From: Siphonodentalium dalli
Taxonomy: Eukaryota > Mollusca > Scaphopoda > Gadilida > Siphonodentaliidae
Reading direction: 5' to 3'
DNA length: 64,000 nt
Assembly: GCA_032622095.1 (NCBI GenBank)
Contig: CP136066.1
Coordinates: 112,551,319 to 112,615,318, forward strand
The notes under the pieces are model-generated. The model did not search any database. It was given only the letters and a program-made list of their open reading frames with translations, and was not told the DNA's origin. Positions 1 through 12,489 of this stretch are shown here, piece after piece (position 1 is the first letter of the stretch; the number at the start of each line of letters is the position of its first letter). Position numbers and translations under genes: made by a program.

Positions 1-157
1 TTCTCTGACATTTTCCAAAAAACATTTATAGTCATGTATGTATATTAACCTATTTTGATCCCTGGAAAATGAGAAAAAGCAACCATTTATTAGGTATAAT
101 TTGAGACTTGAAGATTAAAATAACATAAAAGTCTGTAAACATCAGTAATGTTCTAAT

Positions 158-341
158 TAATTGACTTCTTAACCACAGCAGAATTATGGTTAACTTTTCA
201 GGATTTAGTCGGAAATATGGCTTGTTGCCATTAATCGGAAAGCTCTCCCCGAGAGCTTTCCGATGAATGGCAACAAGCCATATTTCTGACTAAATCCTGA
301 AAAGTTACCCATAATTCTGCTGTGGTTAAGAAGTCGATTAC
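158..341. mobile_element. Foldback (long-TIR) MITE
   Basis: Two arms of about 90 nt (158-248 and 251-341) are near-perfect reverse complements, sharing the motif TTCTTAACCACAGCAGAATT at the outer ends and GGCAACAAGCCATATTT nearer the centre. No coding capacity is seen. A one-armed relative lies at 26,045-26,140. Confidence 0.85.
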
Positions 342-639
342 TTAGAGCATTACTGTATCTACCAGTATCATCAAGAAGTACATGAAAAAATAGACTGACA
401 TTGTTCTTATTTTCAATATTAATAACTCTCCAATAAGGATATTAGTCATGCCAAAAACATTGTGTAAACAGTGGAATTAACGAGAAGTCCAATTAGTCCA
501 ATAAGATACCAAAGTTTAATAAAATAAAAACTTGATGGTAAACATTGGAAATGGTCAAAGCATTGAAAAATATTATGATAAGGGTTGCATATCAAAGATG
601 GCTCTTGTCAAGTTTTTATGCCCATTACAATGAATTTGT
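342..639. other. Unassigned non-coding sequence
   Basis: AT-rich sequence with no recognised exon, repeat or RNA gene. Confidence 0.4.
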
Positions 640-1515
640 CTGACCGAGAATCACTAAAATGGACGAACTAAGGAACCATAACTCAGAACTAAGGGCCATA
701 ACTTAGGCAAAAAAAAATCGAAACAAACCTGGTTTTTGAACAAAAGCAAAATATTGTTGGGAAAGATCCACATACTCAAAGTGAATGGAATCGGCTGACT
801 TTGTTCAAGTTATCCCGCTAACGGTCATACAATAGAGAAAAAAAATGACAAACAAAAGGCCGTAACGCAGGTAAAAACAAAATCAGACAAACCTGGTTTT
901 TGAGCTCCATTGAGATATTGTTGTCAAAGATCCATATACCCAATATGAATGGAATCGGTTGAAACTTGTTCAAAGTATATTGCGCTAACAGTCATAATAT
1001 TACTAAAAATAGATAAACTAAGGGCCGTAACTCAAGTAAAATAATTCTGAAAAATCTGATTTCGAACTAGATTGAGATATTGTTGTGAAAGGTTACCTCA
1101 TCAAATACGAATGCCATCGGTTGACCTTTGTTCAAGTTTTACACTAACAATCATAAAATTGCTACAAATAGACACACTAAGGGCTGTAACTCAGATAAAA
1201 TGGATAGGACAAACCTGGTTTTCGAACTTGTTCGTGATAATGTTGTAAAAGTTCCATATACCAAATATGAATGAAATTGGTTGACGTTTCTTCACGGCCA
1301 TAAAATTTCCTAAAATTGCCCAAAAAATTGACAAACTATGGGCCGTAACACAGGTAAAACAAATCGGACAAACCTGGTTTTCGAACTCGATAGAGACATT
1401 GTTGTGCAAGATCCATCGACTAAATATGAATGAAATTGGTTGACATTTGTTGTAGTTATCACGATAACGGACATACAAAATTTATAATTAGAAACAAGTG
1501 TCATAACTCTGATTA
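640..1515 (+). repeat. Degenerate tandem array, monomer about 160 bp
   Basis: Five diverged monomers recur at roughly 160-bp spacing, each starting near 'AAGGGCCGTAACTCAG' (about 670, 860, 1,022, 1,182, 1,341) and containing ACAAACCTGGTTTTCGAAC. The style matches the core repeats of the other arrays here ('GGCCATAACTC... TTCGAACT...'). No terminal hairpin was seen, so it is a fragment. Short open frames inside it are not coding. Confidence 0.75.
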
Positions 1516-2789
1516 GAAAGTTGGGCAGACCCTATTTTATGTGTGCAGCTGTCGCACATCACAATAAACTCCCAAACCATCAATAAACGGCTATGGTATA
1601 TATGTTTAGGGTCGCCCACTCACCAACCATCCCTCGAAACCATTTGTTGAGTTTTTAAATAAAAACTCGAATAAAAATCATATTCTGGCGAAAAAATTTG
1701 ACCATGCCACACAATTAGCAATTTTTGTTGACAAATCACTGTAACTGTTTTGTTCACATAACAATGGTTTCAACATGCACAATTTTTATATTTGAGAATA
1801 ATAAACACAGTTTATCTATTTTTCCATGTTTTTTACAGACTTATATTTTTTGCACATTTACCCTCTGCCAGAGCATTGAGTCCATTTAAGATGTCAGAAA
1901 TTACATTTCCATTCCATCAATATGATGATTTATTCAAGTGGTGAATAAAATGAATATATGTACAACAGTATGACATTTTGTATGATCATGAATGGCATTC
2001 TTTTATTAATCTCTTCTCTGCTGTGATATCCCTAACTATTACGGACGTAGAAATGCATTTCGCGTGCTATAAGTCGGTCAATATTCTCAATTGCAACTAA
2101 GAATTATTGTAAATCAACATTTGAAACAGTGTATGATCATACACTATGATATTACAGGAATTTGAATGATAATAGCCTTTCATCGAAGTTAGATTTAAGG
2201 TTTTCATGATATTCCTGTAATATTTTAACCAGAGAATGGTCATAACATCAACGGCCCAGAACACGATGTCATCCAGCAATAATGAGGTTGAGCACTGTTG
2301 AATTGATTTTTCAAACAAAGCTGTATGAGAATTGTGTGCTGTACACTGTTCTGAAGGAGCTAACAAACAGATGATTGCAGAAACAAAGCCATGACAACAT
2401 GTCAAATGACAATGTCAAGTTAAGCTAACATTGTTTGATGCCCATTGTGCTATGAGCTCACACTGGACAATGTGAGTCCTTGTTCTTCTCTTGATGTAAG
2501 AAGTGCTGACGGTAATGAAAGTAAACTGTCATCTGCAATAACGTTTACCCTCAATATCGTAAGATGACATCAAGAAAAGGAAATTCTGTTAAGATGAATT
2601 GTTTCCTGATGCAGACTGAATACAGGACATATGATTCTTTTTCAAGCAGTCCTATTTTCTTGTCTTCATTTTTTAATTGATCTTGCTGATGTTAGAATGA
2701 CCACTTTTCTTCTTGGAAAGCAAGGCCAGCTTTCAGTTAATTTTAGAATTGAACCTGAAAAGGTATTCCTTTCCACTGCCTCAATTCTT
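1516..2789. other. Non-coding sequence downstream of POLR2G
   Basis: It probably includes the POLR2G 3' UTR at its right end. No further exon or repeat was recognised. Confidence 0.4.
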
Positions 2790-2809
2790 TCAGTTTACAG
2801 CAACCAAGC
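2790..2809 (-). CDS. POLR2G: POLR2G exon 8 (probable last exon)
   Basis: After a good acceptor (CTTTTCAG, ending at 2,810) the sequence completes the split Gly codon and reads Leu-Val-Ala-Val-Asn-stop. Animal RPB7 usually ends GLVS, so the GLV match and matching phase support this exon, with a tail two residues longer than usual. An ATTAAA-type polyadenylation motif lies on the minus strand at 2,672-2,677 and an AATAAA at 1,929-1,934. The match is only a few codons and the intron is 6.9 kb, so this is tentative. Confidence 0.5.
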
Positions 2810-4618
2810 CTGAAAAGAAATCGTAAAGATATATTTTGGTTCTCCATCCACCTGACAATAGAAGTATTATACACAAGCATGTATCCACACAATACATGAA
2901 TACTCATACAATACACATGCATGGTAATCTTTTTGTATTCTACCATTGAGGGTGTGCTCACAGTTGCATGGGGTGTAATTGTTTGCCAGGGTCATCATCT
3001 ACTAACATGTTGTATAATTTTAGACAAATATTCGGATAATTTCCTACTTCTAGCCAAAACTGAGATGGGAATGGCCATCAGTTGGAAACAAATTATAGGG
3101 GTGTTTGTTGAATTGGAATTTAAAGTATCAGTTGAATGGAAAATTCCAACTCAAGGCAGGGACAGTTTCTCAAAGTTAGGAAATTTGTTCTTTGCAGGGT
3201 TCAGTTTGGAAATTTAAAGTTGGTCATACCAATAATAAATGCTCTCTAGCCACAACGCTAGTCCAAGCCTTTTATTCTTTTCAGAATATGAGAATTAAAC
3301 ATGTGGTCCATAAACTTTGGCGACTACTCAGTGTAAAATGTTGTTTTATTTATGATATTCCCCTGTGGTGTTGAAGCATTGGACCTAGAACAAATTCTAA
3401 ACAAGCTGGATTTGGTGTAATTTTGTCAGTCAGAATCTGGGGAACAACATATCCAAAATCCGCCTTGGGAAAAAATCTCTATTCAAGATGGCGTCAGATA
3501 TGGCGGTTAGTATCGGAAATTGTTGACTTTCTGCAGTCGGTGCACCAATTTAATGCCAAATTCATAATAAATTTAAATATTGACAAACAATGATTAGTCG
3601 TAAACCATAATTTGTAGAATGTATGTCCAAAATGGCTAATGTTACATATAGAACCAAAAATAGCAACATTTTGTGAATGTTCAACATGGATGTTGGATAA
3701 GCAGAATACCTGAACTTTAAACCTTTGGATTTGACTTGCATTGCAGTAACCGATAAATCCTTCAGATGGATATTTGTACCTTTACAGATACTTAACAACA
3801 GACTTGTATAATAATAATATTACGTGTTTTCACTCCTATATAGTTATCCAATATGTTACTTTCGTGGTGGCATGTTTTGGAGTTGCGGCTATTTTGACAA
3901 CAATTTCATGGCCGCAATTGTATTATTTTCTGTATGTGTCACTATATTCTCTCCCGTGCTCTAATTTCACACACACTTGTATAACTGCATAATTCCTATG
4001 CCACAACATATCGTATAATTACCTTCATAATTTACGTCAGATGCCACCCCTAATCAGAGCTCTGTAGAACAATTTCCCCCCGAGTGGATTTTAGATATAT
4101 TATACACGAAGGTCTCCTCTTTCCAACAATACCAAAGTTAGCTTGTTAAGATTTTTTCCCAGATAGACCTTATTTTTCAACCTCGACAGCCAGACTACAG
4201 GTCAAGAAGCTCTATACGACTTACACAAATCCACTTTGATAAATGAGTATGGATATGTTTGCCTGGTCACTTCAGCTGTCTTGAAACTTAAGGTTGTGAA
4301 AGAGAATTGACTCACTTTGTATAGTTCATAGCATAAAATGGATAACGATTCTCTTTTAGAAAGTGGGGAGTCTCTCTTCCCTGCACTTTTTATGTACATT
4401 TTGGGCTATAAAATAATGTCATTATTCAAACTTCAGTCACAAGAAATTGATTTTCCTTCGATTATTTCCACACACTAAGGCTATGAGCCAGTCTTTTAGA
4501 ATGGTTCTCAATTGAAGAACTTTCCTTTAATACAAGGACTCGATTTACACTTGCAGGCATTTAAATTCCCTAATTTGGGCACACAGGGACAGAACCATGG
4601 ACACACAGTGGCAACCAT
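2810..4618. other. POLR2G intron 7, distal part, unassigned
   Basis: AT-rich intron sequence in which nothing further was recognised. Confidence 0.4.
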
Positions 4619-4626
4619 GGTTCAGC

Positions 4627-5639
4627 TAGGGTCCTGCGAATTGGAGATTTTGATCGAATCGAATATCGAATCGAAATCAGGAAATCGAATATCGATTCGA
4701 ATCATATCTGTATGTTGTATTCTCAATTGGGCATGTTTTGTCAACGATTAGACGATTTGTGAAACGTTCAATGAACTACATACACGAAGTTCCATCATAA
4801 CTCATGTGGCGATGAACCGTCATTTGCAATACTATTAACTTCAATTGATAATTGATTAAAACATACATGCGGCCGTCACGACGATTAATATATAACCACT
4901 AAATGGATTATTGGAACTAAAATCACGCAAAATTTGTACAGATTGCATGTGCTTGCAAATCAACATTCGGAATCACCCGTTGTTATAAACTTGAAGATGC
5001 AACAACAGTCGCAGTGTAGCCTGTTTATGTAGTGCTGGATGCTTCTTGGACAGATGATTCCATAGATGGGTCGTTGTCCCAGATGCTTGCGATTTATACA
5101 CCATGTTGCATTCATCACATGTGTAAGCCTGCAGCTTTATCATGTTTAAAATAAACATGAATAATGGATGACGTTTTGTCAAGACATTAGTGTCAAAGAA
5201 CGCTCCGAAATTGAAAGTAAACTTCAAAAGAAAACACCGCCAAAATGCAGTTTTCGATGCCGGGAACACGTGTTGTTTAAATTCTGAGCTATATTACATA
5301 ACGCGGAATCTGAGACGCGCGTCGTCGGTCCATCGGCGATCTCCAAGCTTTTGGGGACCATGTTCAAAGATAGAAATCAGACGTATTTAGTTGTCCTATA
5401 GTGGCTAATTGCTGTTTATACTTATATTTAATATATATAATCGCGATGTACAATGAGAATTATAAGGTACATATATATATAATTTTCTGTAATTAAATGG
5501 CACAAAACAGCTAAGATCGACGTGTGTACCTGCCCGTAAACAGCCTACTTTTCCATCAGTGTATATTCAAAATTTCGAGTTGGCAATTTCGAATCGAATT
5601 CGACTTTCGAATCGAATATCGAATATTCGCAGGACCCTA
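4627..5639 (-). mobile_element. hAT-type transposon carrying a BED zinc finger only
   Basis: A 1,013-bp element is bounded by inverted ends TAGGGTCCTGCGAA and TTCGCAGGACCCTA and flanked by a perfect 8-bp target duplication GGTTCAGC (4,619-4,626 and 5,640-5,647), the size made by hAT transposases. Subterminal blocks of ATCGAATATCGA-type repeats occur at both ends. On the minus strand at about 5,150-5,000 it encodes a BED-type finger: CDECNMVYK then THLWNHLSKKH, the Cys2-His2 pattern found at the N terminus of hAT transposases. No catalytic domain is present. Confidence 0.88.
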
Positions 5640-6471
5640 GGTTCAGCCTGGTGGGAGAAAAATTTGAAATTTATCATATTAAAGAAGCAATTTCCACACA
5701 TCTGAGGGATCATTGCCTCCTAATAAAGAATATATAAACATTATCGTTTTACTTGGATGATAAGTTTTTGAAGTTCAAGCAGTGAAAATAGTTTTATGTT
5801 TTCTTAAAGCAGGGAATTTACACATTTGATATAGATCTCACGATTACTCTACTGCCATACTGATCCAGTAGGTGCTAGCACATATACATGTAGATAAATC
5901 TAGGTTAAGATGCCAGTTTAGACAATTTTGATAGGCCTTCTGTGTGAACTGAAGAAAGATAACAGAAATTGTCAATATGATGACTGCCGTTATTGTTGTT
6001 AGTCAAGATTTTCTCAAATAACACACAAGCCACAGGCTGCATGGGGTTCACTTTCATTATTTGGTTCATCCACACCCTTATAAACAATATTGAGTGTAAC
6101 TAGTTTCATCTTTATAATGCGATTTGCCTATTGTCCATGGTCTACCTGTTATTTTTCATAGAATATTGAACATAGTTTTGCAACATAATAAAACAATCAA
6201 ATTGAAAAACGTTGATCATTTAAAATAAATCACGACAGTGTAAAACGCAGACCAGAACACAGGTAAAATGAATATCTTTATAGTGAATTATTTTACAGCT
6301 TGCTGATACAATAACCTTTACCCAAGCTCTATTTAGTGTGATTTTCCAACAAAAAATCACACCTTCATATGCTCATATTTTGGGCAAAATTTCATAAATT
6401 GGGAACACCATTTACCGCCTCTAATTTTGGGGAATTTAAAAGGCCTGCACTCATCCAGTGCTAAGTCACAC

Positions 6472-6754
6472 AACAAGACAGTCAATGACTGTGGGGTCGC
6501 TCACCAGACTGCAAAGACTGATAAGACTGGGACTCTGGAGACCAAAACAGTCAGCTCTTTTCATAATCACTTTAAAAGAAGTAGATTTAAACAGGATATG
6601 TGGCTAGAGAGACTTCAAGTATGTAGCTTGGTGAAAATCCACCTTGAAATTGCCAACTGTACACTACTGATCACCCCCCTCCTCCAGCTCAACAAGTCCC
6701 CTCCCGACCGGGCTCCAGACTCCCAAGTCTTAGGTTCGAATTTCACAACCGACA
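6472..6754 (+). repeat. Dispersed repeat, copy 1
   Basis: A block of about 280 bp is repeated at 34,553-34,820 with roughly 90 percent identity, including ACAAGACAGTCAATGACTGT at the start and CTCCCAAGTCTTAGGTT near the end. The end holds AGGTTCGAATTTC, close to an RNA polymerase III B box, so a SINE-like origin is possible but no A box was found. The 130-residue open frame across it is not a gene. Confidence 0.7.
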
Positions 6755-7478
6755 CCTCAAACTTTCTCAATTGTTGGAAATTTCCAATCTCACAAGCGCC
6801 TTTTTCTAAAACCATTTAAACATGTTTGAAGCCCAATTATCCATGGACCCAAAACACAATACATGTATGTCAGACCAATCAGTCAGGTGGTTCCAAGGTA
6901 GATGTTTTAATGAATTTGGTATTTCGATGATTTTATTGGACACAAAAGTGTTAACTCCCCATAGCCTGCCATTTCTTGACAGGTTGACCTCATTTTAACA
7001 AATCTGAATCTCAGTCACTAAAGGATCCTCCTGATTCCTCCATACTATATGTATTAAAGCTAAATAGTCCAAACTCTCTTGAGAAGACATTTTAAGAATT
7101 ACTATAGAGACATATAGTTATGTCCCTGGTCCCACCCTATTTAACCTGGTGAACCCATCTGAATAAATTTGAATCCCAGACACCAAAGAACCCTTCATAC
7201 ATATCATAAATATCAGTAAAATAGACCTGATGGTCCTTGTGAAGGAAGCATATTAAGAGGGAAACTGTCCTTCGCTTGGCCCCTATTTGACCAGGTGACC
7301 CCATTAAAAAAAATCTGAATTGCAGTCAAGGAAGAACATTCCATTCTATATAAGCCAACTAGTTCTTGCAAACATATTTTAAGAATTAATATGTAGTGAA
7401 ATAGTTAAGTCTCTTGCTCTGCCCTTATTTGACTTTGTGATCCCATTTTCACAAATCTGATAAGGACAAGAATTAACT

Positions 7479-8660
7479 TCCCCAGTTGAAGTTGGTGATA
7501 TTCACCCATTGGGCACCTCATTTATGAATTTTATTTTCTGCAAATTAGGGGATATAGAAACTTCCTAGAAGGGAAATTTAACTAACAACAATGTAAATTT
7601 GATACTATAGATACTTCCCAGAAGATGAGGCCTAAGCAGAATGAGGTCTCCAGAGGGTGAATTTGGTGATGCTAGCCTGCTGTGCGGGATAGCATCACAA
7701 AAAGCGTGTCTGTTTCTACATTGTGCATGCCTGGCCTCAAGCAACACAATGTATTATACAATCAAGCCTTGAAATAGTGTGATAGTGTGTCTGTCATTTG
7801 CAGAATGAGGTCCCCAGAGGGTGAATTTAGTGATGCTAAATTCACCCTCTGGGGACCTCATTCTGATAAGGCCCTCAACTGCTATGGAAGATCTAGAATA
7901 AAATTGAATTTCCCCAGTTGAAGTTGGTGATGTTCACCCATTGGGCCCCTCAATTATGAATTTTATCTTCTGCAAATTAGGGGATATAGAAACTTCCTAG
8001 AAGGGAAATTTAACTAACAACAATGTAAATTTGATACTATAGATACTTCCCAGAAGATGAGGCCTAAGCAGAATGAGGTCTCCAGATGGTGAATTTGGTG
8101 ATGCTAGCCCGCTGTGTGGGATAGCATCACTAAAAGCATGTCTGTTCCTACATTGTGCATGTCTGGCCTCAAGCAACACAATGTATTATACAATCAAGCC
8201 TTGAAATAGTCTGTCTGTTATTTGCAGAATGAGGTCCCCAGAGGGTGAATTTAGTGACGCTATCCTGCACAGCGGGCTAGTATCACTAAATTCACCCTCT
8301 GGGGACCTCATTCTGATAAGGCCCTCAACTGCTATGGAAGACCTAGAATAAGATTGAAGTTCCCCAGTTGAAGTTGGTGATGTTCACCCATTGAGCACCT
8401 CAATCATGAATTTTATCTTCTGCAAATTAGGGGATATATAAACTTCCTAGAAGGGAAATTTAACTAACAACAAAGTAAATTTGATACTATAGATACTTCA
8501 CAGAAGATGAGGCCTAAGCAGAATGAGATCTTGAGACTCTAGATACTTTCCAGAAGATGAGGCCTAAGCAGAATAAGGTTCTCAGAGGGTGTATTTGGTT
8601 ATGCTAGCCTGCTGTGTGGAGCAACATAAATCACCCTCTGGGAACCTCATTCTGCTAATG
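7479..8660 (+). repeat. Tandem repeat of about 430 bp containing foldback cores
   Basis: Two full units (starting near 7,479 and 7,909) and a third partial one (near 8,358) share CCCCAGTTGAAGTTGGTGAT and AGGGGATATAGAAACTTCC. Each unit carries inverted segments built from GAATGAGGTCCCCAGAGGGT and its complement, for example 7,802-7,865 and 8,226-8,314. A diverged single foldback of the same kind is at 13,463-13,525. Confidence 0.8.
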
Positions 8661-9119
8661 CCAGACTCTCTTAATTCAAACTTGGAGAAAATGAAAATAA
8701 TCTGATTTTAATGACCACTGAGTGATAATGTAAACAACAAGGGTGCTTCATTGATAACACCATTAATCTCATTTAAATTACAAATGACATGAATTACACT
8801 CTCTGGGGATGGAAAGCACAGCAGATGTTATCTACCCATCTGCCAGTTGTATAAACATGGGTCCATCAGAGCACATGGGTGGCTTGGTGTAGTAGAGAAT
8901 ACATATGATTAAAGCAATTTACTGAACATTTCTGTACATCTGTCTGTTCCTGATTTCTCCCAAACCCCTGATTTCAACCAAATATAGTGGAGTGACTAGA
9001 GGTACCTCCCCTCCCCTCCCAAAGATGTAGTCATAGGTTCTTCAAAATTTTAATGAGTTTTTTTTAATTTTATTTAAAAATAAAATATTTTATTTAATAA
9101 AAAAAAATTATTTATTAAA

Positions 9120-9150
9120 AATAAAATATATATATATATTATTTTTTTTG
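9120..9150. repeat. AT-rich low-complexity tract
   Basis: Short TA dinucleotide and poly-A/T runs sit inside a wider AT-only stretch (about 9,055-9,195). Confidence 0.6.
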
Positions 9151-9669
9151 GTTAAATTGAGAAATAAGTTAAATTGAAAAAAAAATTAAAAAATTCAGAT
9201 TTATGTCCATAGCCCCACCCACATTTGACCCAGTGACCTCATTTGAACAAATCTGAACCACAGTCACCCAAGGTACCCTCATACCAAATATGAACCCATT
9301 CGGCCTGACAACTTCAGAAAAGAAGTCGTTTTAAGAATTACTATGTGGAAAAATAGTTATGGTCCTGACATCAAAACTATTTGACTTGGTGACCTCATTT
9401 GAACAAATCTGAATGAGAGTCACCTAGGGAACATCCACACCAAATATGAACCAATTTGGTATGATGGTTTCAGAGGAGAAGATGTTTTTAAAAAAGTTGA
9501 CGGACGGACAGACGGACAGACAGACAGACGGACAGACAGACAGACGGACGGACGGACGACGGACGAGGAGTGATGACTATAGCTCCACCGGAGACTTTGT
9601 CTCAGGTGAGCTAAAAACTATAGTATTCTTCATATTCAAAGATCTCCATTTACCAACTGACATACATAC

Positions 9670-9703
9670 CTAAGTAGTCATCCATGAGTGTTCCAATAGC
9701 AAA
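9670..9703 (-). CDS. POLR2G: POLR2G exon 7
   Basis: A 34-nt exon encodes FAIGTLMDDYL plus the first base of a Gly codon, matching the FAIGSLMDDYLG end of RPB7. The acceptor is TATTCCAG and the donor GTATGT. If the donor were ignored, translation would run on as Gly-Met-Tyr-Val-Ser-Trp and stop, an alternative but non-conserved tail. Splicing to a further exon restores the conserved GLV ending, so I prefer that. Confidence 0.9.
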
Positions 9704-10170
9704 CTGGAATAGAATTATCAATATACATGTACTGATGAAAATTGGAAATTGTCACTACTACAGAGTGCCAGACAAATGGTTAAGTATTAAAAGGAATAAT
9801 GGAAATGCAAAAGGCCTATTATATCTTATCATCCTCATACCTTGACATCTTCCACTATGTTCACTCAGTGATATCCAATCATGCAGGGGGTGTGGTGGAT
9901 TAAAATGTAGGACTATAAGATCATGACATTTTAAATTACATGACAAATGCATGAATCAGTGAATCAAATTTGGGCAGTAATGGTCAGGCCTATACAAATT
10001 ATGCAAACTTGTGGTACCTAATTTAGTAATCACATGTACTAAGGATATACATCTTCTCAGTAACAATATAAAACAAGTATGTATGTATGCAGCCAAAACA
10101 CTAACACATGTCCTCGTCAACCATCTCAATGCAGGGTATGTATGCAGCCACAACACTAAAACATATCGTT

Positions 10171-10250
10171 TGGTGGCCATGTGGTAATGACTTCGGACTT
10201 TTGATTCGCAAGGTGCACTCACCGTCATGAGCCAGGGTTCGAATACCACA
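10171..10250 (+). repeat. tRNA-derived SINE head
   Basis: The segment resembles a tRNA with an A-box-like TGGCCATGTGGTAATG and a near-consensus B box GGGTTCGAATACC (10,235-10,247). The cloverleaf does not look intact at the anticodon arm, so a SINE promoter is more likely than a working tRNA. Confidence 0.6.
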
Positions 10251-10442
10251 CAATCCAAAAAATATGCATTGTCTCAAAAACACATGCAGCTTCTAAAAAT
10301 CGGTGCCTTATGTCTTGTCTCGTCCCAGTTATATATATGTACACAGGGCAACACTTGGCATGTCTTGGAAACAAGTACATAGAACATGCAGCTGTGCCAA
10401 GAATCTAAAAATATACCTAAAACAAATACATTTGCTACTTAC

Positions 10443-10514
10443 AATGTCTTTTGCGTCCACTCTTGTACCAACAACTTTTAACCTGATTTCATCGTCCTGT
10501 TGTATGACAACATC
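10443..10514 (-). CDS. POLR2G: POLR2G exon 6
   Basis: A 72-nt, phase-0 exon encodes DVVIQQDDEIRLKVVGTRVD and AKDI, the last strands of the S1 domain. The acceptor is TTCTAG and the donor GTAAGT. Human RPB7 has IVIQQDDEIRLKIVGTRVD at this place. The neighbouring exon 7 is only 0.74 kb away. Confidence 0.96.
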
Positions 10515-10957
10515 CTAGAATGGAATTGCATAGTTAGTTCAATAGGGCAACAAGAGCACCGTCAGACGTGGCATAATATCCCCGTTGATCACTTTCAAAG
10601 TCAATTTCATAATGATATCTAAACAGTTGAGAGTTATCATCTGAGAATCAGTAAAACTAAAGTCAAAAGAGGCTAATGATGCTAATGAGGCTGATAACTC
10701 TAGCGGAATGCATTGGACAAATCCCTGATTCAAACATAGTTTGTATGAGCCAATTTAGCCACATACCAAGTTTGGTGGTGAAAAGAGCAACTCTAACTTG
10801 TCGGACCGACCCTATATTCAAACCTGACCTGTGTGTCCTTGTGATCAAATAACATACCAACTCTTAAGTCGATTTACATATGAAGACTAATTCAGAAATG
10901 AGGGCTAAAACTCAGAAAAATGGCCATGTTTCCTCCAATGAGAGTTTTTGCATATAA

Positions 10958-11668
10958 TCTATACCAATAAAACTAAATTTGGTTTGTTTGTCCGCTTATA
11001 AGCGACTAAACGGCTGGATGATCGGAGCTGAATATATACATAAAGGGTAATTGGACCAGAGGAGCATTATTAGATTGGTCCCATTCACCTCAGGTGTCTT
11101 AAAAGGGCACTAATAATTATTTTATATATATATTTATAGCTAGAGGCGACCAAACGGTTGGACCTTCGGAGCTGAAAGTTTGTACATAATGGTATTTTGA
11201 CCCTTTGAATCTTATTAAGATAGGTCACATTGACCTTCTTTGTCTTAAGATGGCACTACTAATTAATTTAACTAAATAATTAACTACATACCCAAAATGG
11301 TTGCAATCTGGTCAGTGAAAATTGAAACATGGAAATAAATTGACCTGTCGAGTGTAATGAGATAGATGCCGTTGACCTCAGACGACTTAAATGGGAAAAT
11401 ATGAGCAATAAAGAGTATTTCTTATTAGCTTAGAAGATGTGTAGGAACATTTGTGCAGATGGGTCACCTGACCAGGGGACTTTCATGGAATATGCGCATT
11501 TGACCTCAGATGACTTAAAGCGGGACTAATAAATTACAATTAACAGACTGGAGAGTCATGCAATTAGTGCTGTCTACCCTAGATGACTAATAATTATTTT
11601 AAATGATTTGAAGGGCCACTAATAAATTACGCATTCTTCACCCAAGCAACGCCCAGTACCCCTGCTAG
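10958..11668 (+). mobile_element. Non-autonomous Helitron with internal repeats
   Basis: It starts with TC after an A (A|TCTATACCAATAAAACTA) and ends CCCCTGCTAG|T, the terminal rules of Helitrons inserting between A and T. Internal monomers of about 130-150 bp recur, with motifs 'AACGGCTGGATGATCGGAGCTG' varied as GACTAAACGG / GACCAAACGG and 'GACCTCAGATGACTTAAA'. No protein is encoded. Confidence 0.75.
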
Positions 11669-12151
11669 TTGATATATAAGAATGAAGTTGCGTGCTGCCA
11701 ATTTGGATATAAAGAGGACCTCACACGAGTTTCTATTTTATAAGGAATTTATCAACCGAGTTCACTAAATTCGATTTGAGCCGAGGTTTATCACATGATC
11801 AAATAAACGCGAAGTATTCATCAAAAACAACAATCATAAACTTCAGCGATCGCATGTCATTTAAATAATGGCAAGACGTCATTGGACGCGCTATATTACA
11901 TGTGTGTCTTACCAATAATTATAAAGCTGGTTTTGTAGGTGAATTATGTGATTATTGTTTTTAGATAATAGCTACTTATGTACTTTCAATAGATCACCCC
12001 AGCGAAGTGTTCCACATCACTTTAATTTGGTTGAGCATGGACAGATATATATCATTTTCATTGTATTTAGTATGCTAGCCTAAAAAAGTTAGCATTTTGA
12101 CGTGTACCATTTAAAAAAAAGTAATCAACTTTTTTTCAGAATAATTCTCAC

Positions 12152-12217
12152 CTCATCTTTTGTTTTATAGCAAGGAGGATTTGAGTTTGGATCAAATTCC
12201 ATATCTGCAGGTATAGA
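12152..12217 (-). CDS. POLR2G: POLR2G exon 5
   Basis: A 66-nt, phase-0 exon encodes [20 protein letters not shown] plus Asp-Glu. The [12 protein letters not shown] block is diagnostic of RPB7. The acceptor is TTTTTCAG and the donor GTGAG. Relative to human, Ala-Asp replaces Ser-Glu and Lys replaces Met, both conservative positions. Confidence 0.95.
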
Positions 12218-12489
12218 CTGAAAAATAAAAACAAACGAGGTAAAAAAGTTTCTAAATTACATTCCCATACACACAACAGATAATTTTTAATTAAGACTGG
12301 CATACTTACAGGAGGCTTTATATGAATGTGTTACAGTTGACAAACATATTTACACTAGTTACATATAATAATATATGTAAATATCATCATTATCATCATC
12401 GTCTCACAACCATGATGATGATGAAGACGATGGCCCACAAAAATAAATCACTTTTTTTTGATAAATGAAAGTGTCAATGACACTGTAGA

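Larger units (their letters stand above)
6930..9613 (+). mobile_element. Array element with (GACG)n and 3' hairpin, internally interrupted
   Basis: Monomers of about 170 bp ('TTTTAAGAATTACTATRKRG ... CCCACC...TTTGACC...GTGACC') occur at 6,960-7,480 and again at 9,190-9,480. They are separated by the 430-bp foldback repeats. The right end has a GACG/GACA microsatellite (about 9,499-9,570) and then a hairpin at 9,580-9,613 (TAGCTCCACC...AGGTGAGCTA, inner stem GAGAC/GTCTC). This is the same design as the other array elements. Confidence 0.7.

Noticed and set aside
6427-6819. 130-residue plus-strand frame
   Set aside because: It spans a dispersed repeat also present at 34.55 kb, where the frame is not kept.
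10171-10250. Functional tRNA gene
   Set aside because: B box is good, but the acceptor and anticodon stems do not pair well; a SINE promoter is the better reading. The same applies to 29,071-29,140 and 47,692-47,771.
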